Positions 14,983-20,326 of a DNA stretch of 21,683 bases are shown here, one piece after another. This stretch comes from a virus: positions 1 through 21,683 of the IMG/VR virus record IMGVR_UViG_3300046375_000032. One strand, 5' to 3'. A program made the translations under genes and the position numbers. Within the stretch, counting starts at the first letter, position 1, and every line of letters starts with the position of its first letter. A model generated the notes under the pieces. That model was given only the letters and a program-made list of their open reading frames with translations. It made no database searches and had not been told where the DNA came from.

Positions 14983-15723
14983 ATGAATATCAACCTACTT
15001 GTCATCGATCTTTCTCACTGGGATCCGGCGCAAGATTATGCCCAAGTCAAAGCAGCCGGCGTTTGCGGCGTGATCTATAAAGCGACTCAAGGCACCGGAT
15101 ATCGCGACAGCACCTATTTGCAGCAGCGCAAGGCAGCGCTGGGCGCTGGATTGCTTTGGGGTGCGTATCACTTCGGGGATAGCAGCGATCCGCAAAAGCA
15201 GGTCGATAATTTCCTGGCCTACGCCAAAATCGATGACCAGACGCTTTTTAGCCTGGACTGGGAAGATAATTCATCCAGCCAGATGAAACTGGATGGTGCC
15301 CGCCGATTTATCGAACTCTGTGAACAAGAGCTTGGACGAGCCAATCAATGCGTTCTCTATTCAGGCAACACTGCCAAGGAAGCTCTTGGCAACAGAAATG
15401 ATCCGTTCTTCGGTGCGCGCCGGCTCTGGCAGGCGCAGTACGGCAACAAATGCGTCTGCCAGGCGAGCTGGGACACTTACTGGCTCTGGCAATATACCGA
15501 TGGCACCTACGGTCCCGAACCGCACACGGTCGACGGATGCTCGCCGGACGGCATTGACTGCAATCATTATGACGGTACCCCGGACCAGCTCGCCGTGGAA
15601 TGGGCGACTGGAATTCCGGCACCATCACCAGTGCCACCGAGCGAGCTGGTCGTCACAGTTACGATCGACGTGCCGCCCGGGGTCACCGTCAACGTGGTGC
15701 AGAATCCAGGCGTCCTGTATTGA
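14983..15723 (+). CDS. endolysin, GH25 muramidase
   Basis: 246 aa from ATG 14983, one base after the previous stop; earlier in-frame ATGs (14866, 14917) lie inside the holin-2 gene and precede no domain. The fold is GH25 (Cellosyl/Chalaropsis lysozyme), which cuts the beta-1,4 MurNAc-GlcNAc bond of peptidoglycan. Seen: VIDLSHWD at residues 7-14 with Asp9, KATQGTGYRD at 33-42, GAYHFG at 60-65, and SLDWEDN around 90-96 with Asp92 and Glu94, the D-x-E catalytic pair. No signal peptide, so holins are needed. The C-terminus is a Pro-rich linker (PAPSPVPPSE) and a short beta-type tail, not a known wall-binding domain. Confidence 0.9.
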   Translation: MNINLLVIDLSHWDPAQDYAQVKAAGVCGVIYKATQGTGYRDSTYLQQRKAALGAGLLWGAYHFGDSSDPQKQVDNFLAYAKIDDQTLFSLDWEDNSSSQMKLDGARRFIELCEQELGRANQCVLYSGNTAKEALGNRNDPFFGARRLWQAQYGNKCVCQASWDTYWLWQYTDGTYGPEPHTVDGCSPDGIDCNHYDGTPDQLAVEWATGIPAPSPVPPSELVVTVTIDVPPGVTVNVVQNPGVLY

Positions 15724-15733
15724 AAGGAAACCT

Positions 15734-15892
15734 ATGGATGAAGAAATAAAAGGAACGCTGCGATCGATTAACGAGCGATTGCAGGAAATCGCCTTAATCT
15801 TGAGACGGATCGAGGATCGGCAAATTGCGGTTCGGGAAGAAATCAAAGAACAGGCAACGCCCGAGACTGGCTCTTTTGCGTCGAGTTCTTAA
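15734..15892 (+). CDS. small coiled-coil protein after endolysin
   Basis: 52 aa with AAAGGA at 15723-15728, 5 nt before the ATG. The sequence from MDEEIKGTLRSINERLQEIA to about residue 40 is a highly charged heptad helix (L-x-x-I-x-x-x-L-x-x-I), followed by a Ser/Gly-rich end. There is no signal peptide, lipobox or TM segment, so it does not look like a spanin. It resembles small helical proteins that follow endolysins, with no known function. It is the last rightward gene before the attachment region. Confidence 0.6.
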   Translation: MDEEIKGTLRSINERLQEIALILRRIEDRQIAVREEIKEQATPETGSFASSS

Positions 15893-15943
15893 GGGACGGT
15901 GACCTCTTCCCCTAAAGCCGGAAAAGGGCCGTGTCTCGGGCCA

Positions 15944-16047
15944 AAAAACTGCGTTATTGTGGGGACAGGTCTTAACGCGTCATCAACTGGACGGCTCCTT
16001 ATAATCAACGACTTATGAATGTTAAGACCTGGAGTAACGCAGTTTTT
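15944..16047. repeat. interrupted inverted repeat in attP region
   Basis: AAAAACTGCGTTA (15944-15956) is the reverse complement of TAACGCAGTTTTT (16035-16047), and inside them CAGGTCTTAAC (15966-15976) pairs with GTTAAGACCTG (16021-16031). The inter-block spacers are 9 nt on the left and 3 nt on the right, with a 44-nt centre. A transcript or single strand could fold as a stem with one internal loop. It may instead be paired protein sites. Confidence 0.7.
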
Positions 16048-16196
16048 CGCTTTTTTTACAGTTTACGTAAGAAGCTTTACCAGAGCGGATTGGCGGGCGA
16101 TAGGGCCGTGTCCTGAGCTGAAAAAGTGCGTTAAAATCTGCGTTAGCCGTTTTGACTCATCGTTGATAATCAAAGACTTACGCACGAATGCACTCG

Positions 16197-16242
16197 CCCT
16201 CTCAAGGCCGTGACATGGGTTCGAATCCCATACGCGCTGCCA
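16197..16242 (+). other. attP core: 3' part of tRNA-Glu(CTC)
   Basis: The segment reads as the anticodon-loop-to-CCA part of a tRNA. The loop CTCTCAA (16199-16205) has anticodon CTC with U33. It is followed by a 3' anticodon stem GGCCG, a four-base variable region TGAC as in tRNA-Glu, and a T arm ATGGG/TTCGAAT/CCCAT. The acceptor 3' strand ACGCGCT, discriminator G and CCA end at 16242. No D arm or 5' acceptor strand lies upstream, and the 5' anticodon stem pairs poorly, so the tRNA gene is incomplete. Such fragments restore the host tRNA on integration. Confidence 0.82.
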
Positions 16243-16360
16243 CCTTCTCCAGCCTCCTAAGTTCCTAAAAATCAACTGGTTGCTCCGATAGCATTTCTCT
16301 CACTCGGGTCAAGTAAAACTTTTGATTCCGTTGAAGTATTAGGTTGTTTTACTGAAAATG

Positions 16361-16377
16361 TGCGTTAAAATAACGCA
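16361..16377. repeat. palindrome TGCGTTA-aaa-TAACGCA before integrase
   Basis: Perfect 7-bp arms with a 3-bp centre, lying one base before the ATG at 16379 and just after an alternative ATG at 16358. The same heptamer recurs in the attachment region (15950, 16035 inverted, 16127, 16139). It is likely a protein-binding site, possibly for integrase or a repressor controlling integrase synthesis. Confidence 0.65.
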
Positions 16378-16378
16378 G

Positions 16379-17602
16379 ATGAAACCGATTCATTTCCCAT
16401 CAAAAACAAGCCCTTGGCGGGTCGAGGTGCCGGGCCGCTATTTTGCCGATCGCAAGCGCAAAGCGAAGTATTTCGTAAGCCGGGATGCGGCCGAAAAATT
16501 CATTCAGAAACTCAAAATAGAGGGTCGTGCAGCACTTGACCAATCGAGACGGCAACCGAATGAGGACGCTTTTGGTATTGCCGTGCGTGAGTTTGCCAAG
16601 ATGTATGATGGCGATGTTTCAAAGGTTTACGCAGCCCATGAAAAACTTCAGAAGCTGCAAAACATCAGGCCGGCAACGGTCCGTGAAGCGGTCGAACAGT
16701 TTCAAGCGATCCGCAAAAGCAAAGTTGATGCTTCGACATCGGATGCCGACCGATGGCGTTTGCTCAAATTCATTCGGGCCTTCGAACGGTGCCAGATATC
16801 CGAGATTACCGAGCCCGATTTGCGGCGCTTTTTCGATTCGGTCCCGGGTCATGTCCGCAGCATTTACAAAACGGTCCGAGTCTTCTTTCGCTGGGCCAAA
16901 GATTACAACTTGGTCGGCATCAATCCGATGCTCAATATTTCACCGATCGGCGAGTTTGGGATCCGCAAAGACATCTATCAGGTGAAGACCTTCGAGCGCA
17001 TGTTGCGCATTGCCGCGGGCCTCGAGCCGGTGAAACTCGGGGGCCTCCCAACCAAGGATTTCATTGCGCTTCTTCCTTGGTTCGCTTTGAGCGGGTTCTG
17101 TGGGCTGCGATCTTGTGAAGCTTTTCGAAACACCCGCAATTCGGACGCGATCCGCTGGAGTGATCTTTATTGTGACCGCGGGTTCATCGAGATCCGGGAA
17201 GAGGTCGCCAAAGCTACCCGGCGCGATAGCGACAAGCGCCATATCGAAACCGCCCATTATCTGCAAGCTGTCAAAGCCTGGCTTGAGCTTTGCCCGGCGA
17301 CCGATAACGGTTTCGTGGTGCCTTGGACCAAGCGCAAGATACAGGATTTGAAGAGCGCTTTCGAAAAGACAACCGGGATCCAGTTGCTTGAAAATGGTCT
17401 CCGCAATTCGTTCGCTTCCTACGCGCTCACCTTCGACGGGTTGGCGGGAGTAGGCAAACTGGCGCTCGAGATGGGCAATTCTGAGGGCGTTTGCAAGCGC
17501 TACTATATCCGTACCCTCCTGCCGGGTTCGGGCCGCGCCTGGTTCAACCTACGACCGGCAATCGGCAACGTGATCCAGATGCCTCGGCAGGAGGTGGCAT
17601 GA
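16379..17602 (+). CDS. int: tyrosine integrase
   Basis: 407 aa from ATG 16379; a start at 16358 would add seven residues but would place the palindrome in the coding region, and neither has a good ribosome binding site. N-terminal basic arm-binding part (SPWRVEVPGRYFADRKRKAK), SAM-like core-binding domain (about residues 100-180), then the catalytic domain. Using numbering from 16358: Arg251 in GFCGLRSCEA, Lys or nearby in the REEVAKATRR stretch, the second Arg349 in NGLRNSFASY, and the nucleophile Tyr382 or Tyr383 in CKRYY. The usual HxxR reads NGLR here and the later GH reads GN. It lies 116 bp after the tRNA fragment. Confidence 0.85.
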   Translation: MKPIHFPSKTSPWRVEVPGRYFADRKRKAKYFVSRDAAEKFIQKLKIEGRAALDQSRRQPNEDAFGIAVREFAKMYDGDVSKVYAAHEKLQKLQNIRPATVREAVEQFQAIRKSKVDASTSDADRWRLLKFIRAFERCQISEITEPDLRRFFDSVPGHVRSIYKTVRVFFRWAKDYNLVGINPMLNISPIGEFGIRKDIYQVKTFERMLRIAAGLEPVKLGGLPTKDFIALLPWFALSGFCGLRSCEAFRNTRNSDAIRWSDLYCDRGFIEIREEVAKATRRDSDKRHIETAHYLQAVKAWLELCPATDNGFVVPWTKRKIQDLKSAFEKTTGIQLLENGLRNSFASYALTFDGLAGVGKLALEMGNSEGVCKRYYIRTLLPGSGRAWFNLRPAIGNVIQMPRQEVA

Positions 17603-17844
17603 TCGACACCTTAAAATTGTCCCAGGGGCTCCAGAAGGCGGGAATGAGCAAAGAACAGGCCGAAGGCGTTACTGAGGCTTTGCGAGACGCACAGGCTGAT
17701 TATGTCACAAAAGACTATCTGGACGTGAGACTTAAGGAGCTGGAATTACGGCTGACCAAACTGATGAATGAAACAAGGCATCAAACCCTTTGGGCAATTG
17801 GTCTGCTCATCCTGGCGCAAATCGGATTGCATTTCTGGCGTTAA
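17599..17844 (+). CDS. small coiled-coil/membrane protein A
   Basis: 81 aa, with AGGAGGT inside the integrase 3' end and a 4-nt overlap (ATGA), so it is co-translated with integrase. Layout: a short N-terminal helix motif L-x-x-A-G-M-S-x-x-Q-A-E-x-V-T-E-A, a coiled coil (about 38-60, DYLDVRLKELELRLTKLM), and a C-terminal membrane helix (about 63-78, TLWAIGLLILAQIGLHF) ending WR. This plan is like the DUF1640/CCDC90-type family of small proteins, whose bacterial role is not established. It is a paralogue of the protein at 19843-20115. Confidence 0.65.
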   Translation: MIDTLKLSQGLQKAGMSKEQAEGVTEALRDAQADYVTKDYLDVRLKELELRLTKLMNETRHQTLWAIGLLILAQIGLHFWR

Positions 17845-17853
17845 CGGATTGTT

Positions 17854-18093
17854 TTAGCGCTTGCTGCGTTTGGGAGAGGTCTTTTCGGAGGTCTCTTTTT
17901 TTTCTTCAAAGCGCAGCGGCCATCGCAGCGACTGACCGGCATCAATCTGTTCAAAGAGCGTTTCCATCGAACGGGTGAAGAAATGAGCCATGCTCCGGAA
18001 CCCGAGCTCTTTGACAATGCGCTCGAGTTTTCTTTTGTTTTCCGGGGTTGTATGCACCGTTGAAATGTTCGCAGTTTTTTTGATCGCAGACAC
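17854..18093 (-). CDS. RHH-type DNA-binding protein 1
   Basis: 79 aa, predicted from GTG at 18093. Layout: short beta strand (about NISTVHTT), helix PENKRKLERIVKELG, helix SMAHFFTRSMETLFEQ, then a basic tail ending SKR. This is the ribbon-helix-helix plan of small dimeric repressors (Arc/CopG type), with the strand binding the major groove. Start is uncertain: AAAGG abuts the GTG with no spacing, and the reading frame closes directly upstream with TAA. It is convergent with the integrase operon, and its upstream side is an AT-rich region of inverted and direct repeats. Likely a repressor acting there. Confidence 0.6.
   Translation of the reverse strand: MSAIKKTANISTVHTTPENKRKLERIVKELGFRSMAHFFTRSMETLFEQIDAGQSLRWPLRFEEKKETSEKTSPKRSKR
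17875..17903 (+). terminator. rho-independent terminator after integrase operon
   Basis: A 9-bp stem, AGAGGTCTT against GAGGTCTCT with three to four G-U pairs, closes a TTCG tetraloop (17884-17887) and is followed by seven T. It starts 30 nt after the stop of coiled-coil protein A. The same bases encode the tail of the convergent RHH gene, so the two genes' ends overlap here. Confidence 0.5.
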
Positions 18094-18300
18094 CCTTTAA
18101 AAACGCATGGCACAAATCGATTAAAACCCAATTGTTTAAGCAAAATCCAACCAAATTGATCAAATTGCAACACGCAAACGATTGCCTGAAATTATTATCA
18201 CGAAATTGTAATAATTTTATTGTGCTTGGTTAATTTGGCGACTACTTCTAACTTCTCGCAAATCTTATAGGGATTCTCCTTAGTGAGAATTTAGGATATT
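18094..18300. promoter_or_regulatory. AT-rich putative operator region
   Basis: Between the leftward RHH gene and rightward genes. AAATTATTA (18189-18197) is the reverse complement of TAATAATTT (18209-18217) around an 11-bp centre. CAAATTG occurs twice in 16 bp (18152-18158 and 18161-18167). No convincing -35/-10 pair could be fixed by eye. The repeats fit self-control by the RHH protein, which is inference. Confidence 0.4.
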
Positions 18301-18306
18301 GGCTCT

Positions 18307-18399
18307 ATGGATTGGTTCATTCTAGTCGTCTATTTGTGTGGCTTGCCGCTGCTTTCGAGATTCTTGCGCTTCAGCAAGGACAAGGACGACTCAAGTTAA
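18307..18399 (+). CDS. tiny possible membrane peptide
   Basis: A 30-aa frame, MDWFILVVYLCGLPLLSRFL then a charged end KDKDDSS. The first ~20 residues would form one membrane helix. AGGA lies about 12 nt before the ATG, a long spacing. Nothing but composition and the plausible start supports it; it could be chance. It lies in the gap between RHH protein 1 and the EF-loop membrane protein. Confidence 0.3.
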   Translation: MDWFILVVYLCGLPLLSRFLRFSKDKDDSS

Positions 18400-18445
18400 T
18401 TTGTAGCTCTGTTACCGGTAGCTTGTTAGTAACTTGTTAATAAAT

Positions 18446-18467
18446 CCCTCTCCATCCGTCGAGAGGG
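18446..18467. terminator. hairpin, possible terminator or structure
   Basis: CCCTCTC (18446-18452) pairs with GAGAGGG (18461-18467) across an 8-nt loop. The following bases (TTACAAAAG) are not a clean T run, so terminator function is weak. It precedes the strong ribosome binding site of the next gene by about 20 nt, so it could instead affect that leader. Confidence 0.35.
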
Positions 18468-18500
18468 TTACAAAAGTTCTTTGGTCTCGAGGAGGGAAAA

Positions 18501-19037
18501 ATGCCGAAGCGCGAACGTGCTCCACAGATTGCTGAAGTTTCAGCGATTGAACATAAAAGCCGGAAACGACGAATCAAGCGGCTCGTTCAACTGCGGCTCG
18601 GCTACGGGAAATCAGCCTTCTTTGATACCCACACTCATCAGGCGCGGTATCCGGTCGAGGAAATTTCGATCGCTCTTTACAAGGTCCTGTGCAAGGCCAA
18701 CAAGATCAATAAGCATCTGGACCTGAGCACCGAAGAAAAGAATTTGTGGGAGCAAATCTTCAAAGTGATCGCTTTCGCCTTTGCTGCCTGTCTCCTGGTT
18801 TTTTACACAGATTTAGATGCCGACGGGGTTCCCGATTTCTTCGAGTTCATCAATCATCTGGTTCCCAGCTCCATTGGTGTCGTTCGGAACAGCGACGAGA
18901 AGCGAACCGATCCGGATTTTATCGAGAAAGCTCTCGGATTCCAAGATGACGCGATAGAGAAAGCTCTCGGGCTCTCAGAGCATAGCATTGAACAACGATT
19001 GGAAATGACCGTTAAAATCCGTCAAGAAAAGCTTTAA
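18501..19037 (+). CDS. membrane protein with DxDxDG loop and hendecad repeats
   Basis: 178 aa, with GAGGAGGG four bases before the ATG. A basic cytosolic-type N-terminus (about 1-35) is followed by a helical region, a hydrophobic segment at about 87-102 (IFKVIAFAFAACLLVFY), then DLDADGVPDFFEF with Asp104, Asp106, Asp108, Gly109 and Asp112. That D-x-D-x-D-G-x-x-D is the calcium loop seen in EF-hand, dockerin and thrombospondin-type-3 repeats. The C-terminus has IEKALG at 141-146 and 152-157 and IEQRLE at 163-168, an 11-residue period suiting a coiled coil. I know no phage protein with this architecture. Possible superinfection or envelope role, unproven. Confidence 0.65.
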   Translation: MPKRERAPQIAEVSAIEHKSRKRRIKRLVQLRLGYGKSAFFDTHTHQARYPVEEISIALYKVLCKANKINKHLDLSTEEKNLWEQIFKVIAFAFAACLLVFYTDLDADGVPDFFEFINHLVPSSIGVVRNSDEKRTDPDFIEKALGFQDDAIEKALGLSEHSIEQRLEMTVKIRQEKL

Positions 19038-19067
19038 AAATTTTCCTCGAGCGAAGCGTTTTCGCCA

Positions 19068-19101
19068 TTGGTTCGCTTTGCACTCGTTTTGGTTCGCTTT
19101 G
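19068..19101. repeat. 13-bp direct repeat upstream of HTH gene
   Basis: TTGGTTCGCTTTG occurs at 19068-19080 and 19089-19101, a start-to-start spacing of 21 bp, which is two helical turns. GCGAA/TTCGC forms a short hairpin just before (19051-19065). It is a candidate operator or excisionase site in front of the HTH gene at 19140. Confidence 0.55.
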
Positions 19102-19139
19102 TGATTCCGTTGAAAAATGGTGTGCAAAGATTTCCGCAC

Positions 19140-19388
19140 ATGAAGGGGAAATCGAGCATCAAAGTGAAACCGTTGTTTTCTGAGCTGGATCGGCGGCGCC
19201 GGATTCCCATTAGCGAGGTTGCTGTAGTCACCGGTTTTACGGCTTGGACCTTGAGGCAATATGCGCTTGACGGCACGATCCCGGGCGCGCGCCAAGCCGG
19301 ACCCGGCAAACGCCTAAGCTTCGATCGGGATATGCTCGAGGCCTGGTGGCAGGAATTTAACGCACCGAAAGATGGGCTCGCCAAATGA
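19140..19388 (+). CDS. excisionase-like HTH protein (MerR/HTH_17 type)
   Basis: 82 aa from ATG 19140. The core RIPISEVAVVTGFTAWTLRQ followed by YALDGTIPGARQAGPGKRLS is a winged HTH of the excisionase/MerR-like kind: helix-turn-helix, then a 'G-x-I-P-G-A-x-x-x-G-x-x-x-x-F' wing, then DRDMLEAWW. Such proteins bind and bend att DNA and bias integrase to excision, or act as small regulators. A long form from a TTG at 19068 would absorb the direct repeats and has a poor start. It ends 10 nt before a convergent gene. Likely Xis of this phage, but it is not beside the integrase. Confidence 0.72.
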   Translation: MKGKSSIKVKPLFSELDRRRRIPISEVAVVTGFTAWTLRQYALDGTIPGARQAGPGKRLSFDRDMLEAWWQEFNAPKDGLAK

Positions 19389-19398
19389 GCAGTGCCGC

Positions 19399-19587
19399 TT
19401 ATTTCGGTAGCCTGCTGGCAATGGTGGCCAGAAAGTTCCAAATCTGTACCATGCCAACCCAGGTCGGGATTTGCAGCACGATCATCGTCCCAATCAGCCA
19501 GCGGGTACTGGTCAGCATCTCTTTGTGCAACTCTTCTTTGGTTGCCAGGTGTTTGAGCTCAGCTTCAATCTGTTCGTTGGTCATCAT
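19399..19587 (-). CDS. small coiled-coil/membrane protein B
   Basis: 62 aa, with GGGAGGTAG before its ATG on the minus strand, one of the best ribosome binding sites here. A short charged helix (NEQIEAELKHLATKEELHKE) is followed by TSTRWLIGTMIVLQIPTWVG, a membrane helix, and a second hydrophobic portion (IWNFLATIASRL). It resembles the coiled-coil/membrane proteins A and C but lacks their N-terminal QAE motif. It is last in a leftward set of three genes (20115, 19846, 19587). Confidence 0.6.
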   Translation of the reverse strand: MMTNEQIEAELKHLATKEELHKEMLTSTRWLIGTMIVLQIPTWVGMVQIWNFLATIASRLPK

Positions 19588-19609
19588 TGCGCTACCTCCC
19601 GCTTGCAGT

Positions 19610-19846
19610 TCATTTCTTCTTTACTTTTCGGCCGCGTTTAATTCGGGGCGGCGCTTCCGAGGCGAGGTTTTTGGGGTCATAGAGCCCGGCGGCGGCCAGG
19701 TCGCGCTCAAAGAGCCGGCGCAAGTAATCGGATCGACTGTGGAACCCGAGTTCAACGGTGCGCCGGTTGATGGCGTGCTCCATTTCCGGGGGACAGCTGA
19801 AAGACAAGGAAGAATAGGTACGACCGGCGATTTTTTTGGTCGTCAT
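19610..19846 (-). CDS. RHH-type DNA-binding protein 2
   Basis: 78 aa on the minus strand, started at ATG 19846. This start overlaps the upstream gene's stop in ATGA, so the two are coupled; a longer frame up to 19897 overlaps that gene's end and is unlikely. Strand YSSLSFSCPP, helix MEHAINRRTVELG, helix SRSDYLRRLFERDLA and a basic tail RIKRGRKVKKK follow the RHH plan. The 'L-G-F-x-S' turn between the helices also occurs in RHH protein 1 (ELGFRS), which suggests kinship. Likely dimeric repressor. Confidence 0.65.
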   Translation of the reverse strand: MTTKKIAGRTYSSLSFSCPPEMEHAINRRTVELGFHSRSDYLRRLFERDLAAAGLYDPKNLASEAPPRIKRGRKVKKK

Positions 19847-20115
19847 TTCCAGAAATGGCTGATCAGGGTTCCCACGATGACGGTGCCGACGATCCAAAAA
19901 ATCATTTGGAATTTGGCGTCTTTAATCTCACCGCGGACTTTTTCAATTTCCGCGCGGAATTCACCTTTAAGTCTTTCGATTTCCGTTCGCAGATTTGCGA
20001 ACTGGATTTCAAACCATAAGCGGTCACGCGCTTCAAAAGCTTCCACGATGGCCTCGGCCTGGGGATCAGGGAAGCCGGCTGACTTCAGTTTGTTTAATAC
20101 CTCGATAACGGTCAT
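19843..20115 (-). CDS. small coiled-coil/membrane protein C
   Basis: 90 aa from ATG 20115; a longer frame (to 20271) overlaps the divergent gene and has a low-complexity start. The N-terminus V-L-N-K-L-K-S-A-G-F-x-x-x-Q-A-E-A-I-V-E-A-F matches L-Q-K-A-G-M-x-x-x-Q-A-E-x-V-T-E-A of protein A. A charged coiled coil (about 40-66, EIERLKGEFRAEIEKVRGEI) and a C-terminal membrane helix ending SHFWK (LHFWR in A) complete the match. First in a leftward set: C, RHH 2, B. Function unknown; DUF1640/CCDC90-like. Confidence 0.65.
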   Translation of the reverse strand: MTVIEVLNKLKSAGFPDPQAEAIVEAFEARDRLWFEIQFANLRTEIERLKGEFRAEIEKVRGEIKDAKFQMIFWIVGTVIVGTLISHFWK

Positions 20116-20140
20116 CACTTCATAAATACGACCCAGTGCG

Positions 20141-20293
20141 ATGAAAACAAAGCAAAAAGTTCCAGTACAGAAACTTTCTATCAGCGTGCCAGTGGACCTT
20201 AAGCCACTGATTAGGCAACGGGCCGAAAGCCTTGACCTGAGCGTCTCGCAATATATCCGGCGGTTGGTCAACTCGGATGGGAAAAGTCCTTAA
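20141..20293 (+). CDS. RHH-type DNA-binding protein 3 (CopG/Arc-like)
   Basis: 50 aa, divergent from protein C with only 25 nt between their starts. Strand QKLSISVPVDL, helix KPLIRQRAESLDL, helix SVSQYIRRLVNSD make a textbook RHH of minimal size. Ribosome binding is weak (no clear GGAG). With two divergent starts this close, promoters must overlap coding DNA, and a single RHH site could control both. Repressor or nucleoid-type role, inferred. Confidence 0.68.
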   Translation: MKTKQKVPVQKLSISVPVDLKPLIRQRAESLDLSVSQYIRRLVNSDGKSP

Positions 20294-20326
20294 GTTGGTT
20301 CACACTCAGTCGTATTCAGTAACAAG

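Larger units (their letters stand above)
15893..16378. other. attP region, non-coding
   Basis: A 486-bp stretch without convincing coding sequence between the lysis cassette and the integrase. It contains two diverged copies of a 31-bp block with GGGCCGTGTC at one end and TGCGTTA at the other (15926-15956 and 16103-16133, 25 of 31 identical), two copies of ATAATCAAcGACTTA (16001-16015, 16166-16180; 14 of 15), an inverted repeat, a tRNA fragment, and several TGCGTTA heptamers (separate entries). This arrangement suits integrase arm sites and a core. Confidence 0.65.

Noticed and set aside
16019-16213. Rightward 64-codon frame in the attachment region
   Set aside because: It runs through integrase-type repeats and the tRNA fragment, and no ribosome binding site or motif is seen.
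16063-16275. Leftward 70-codon frame across the tRNA fragment
   Set aside because: Its WDSNPCHGLERA stretch is the usual artefact from translating the reverse strand of a tRNA; it is also the attP core.
18446-18467. Strong terminator call
   Set aside because: The stem is good but the T run is poor, so it is listed only as a low-confidence structure.
19385-20125. Rightward 246-codon open frame
   Set aside because: It lies antisense to three leftward genes that have recognisable domains, good ribosome binding sites and ATGA coupling. The frame's protein is low-complexity Ser/Ile-rich with no motif.
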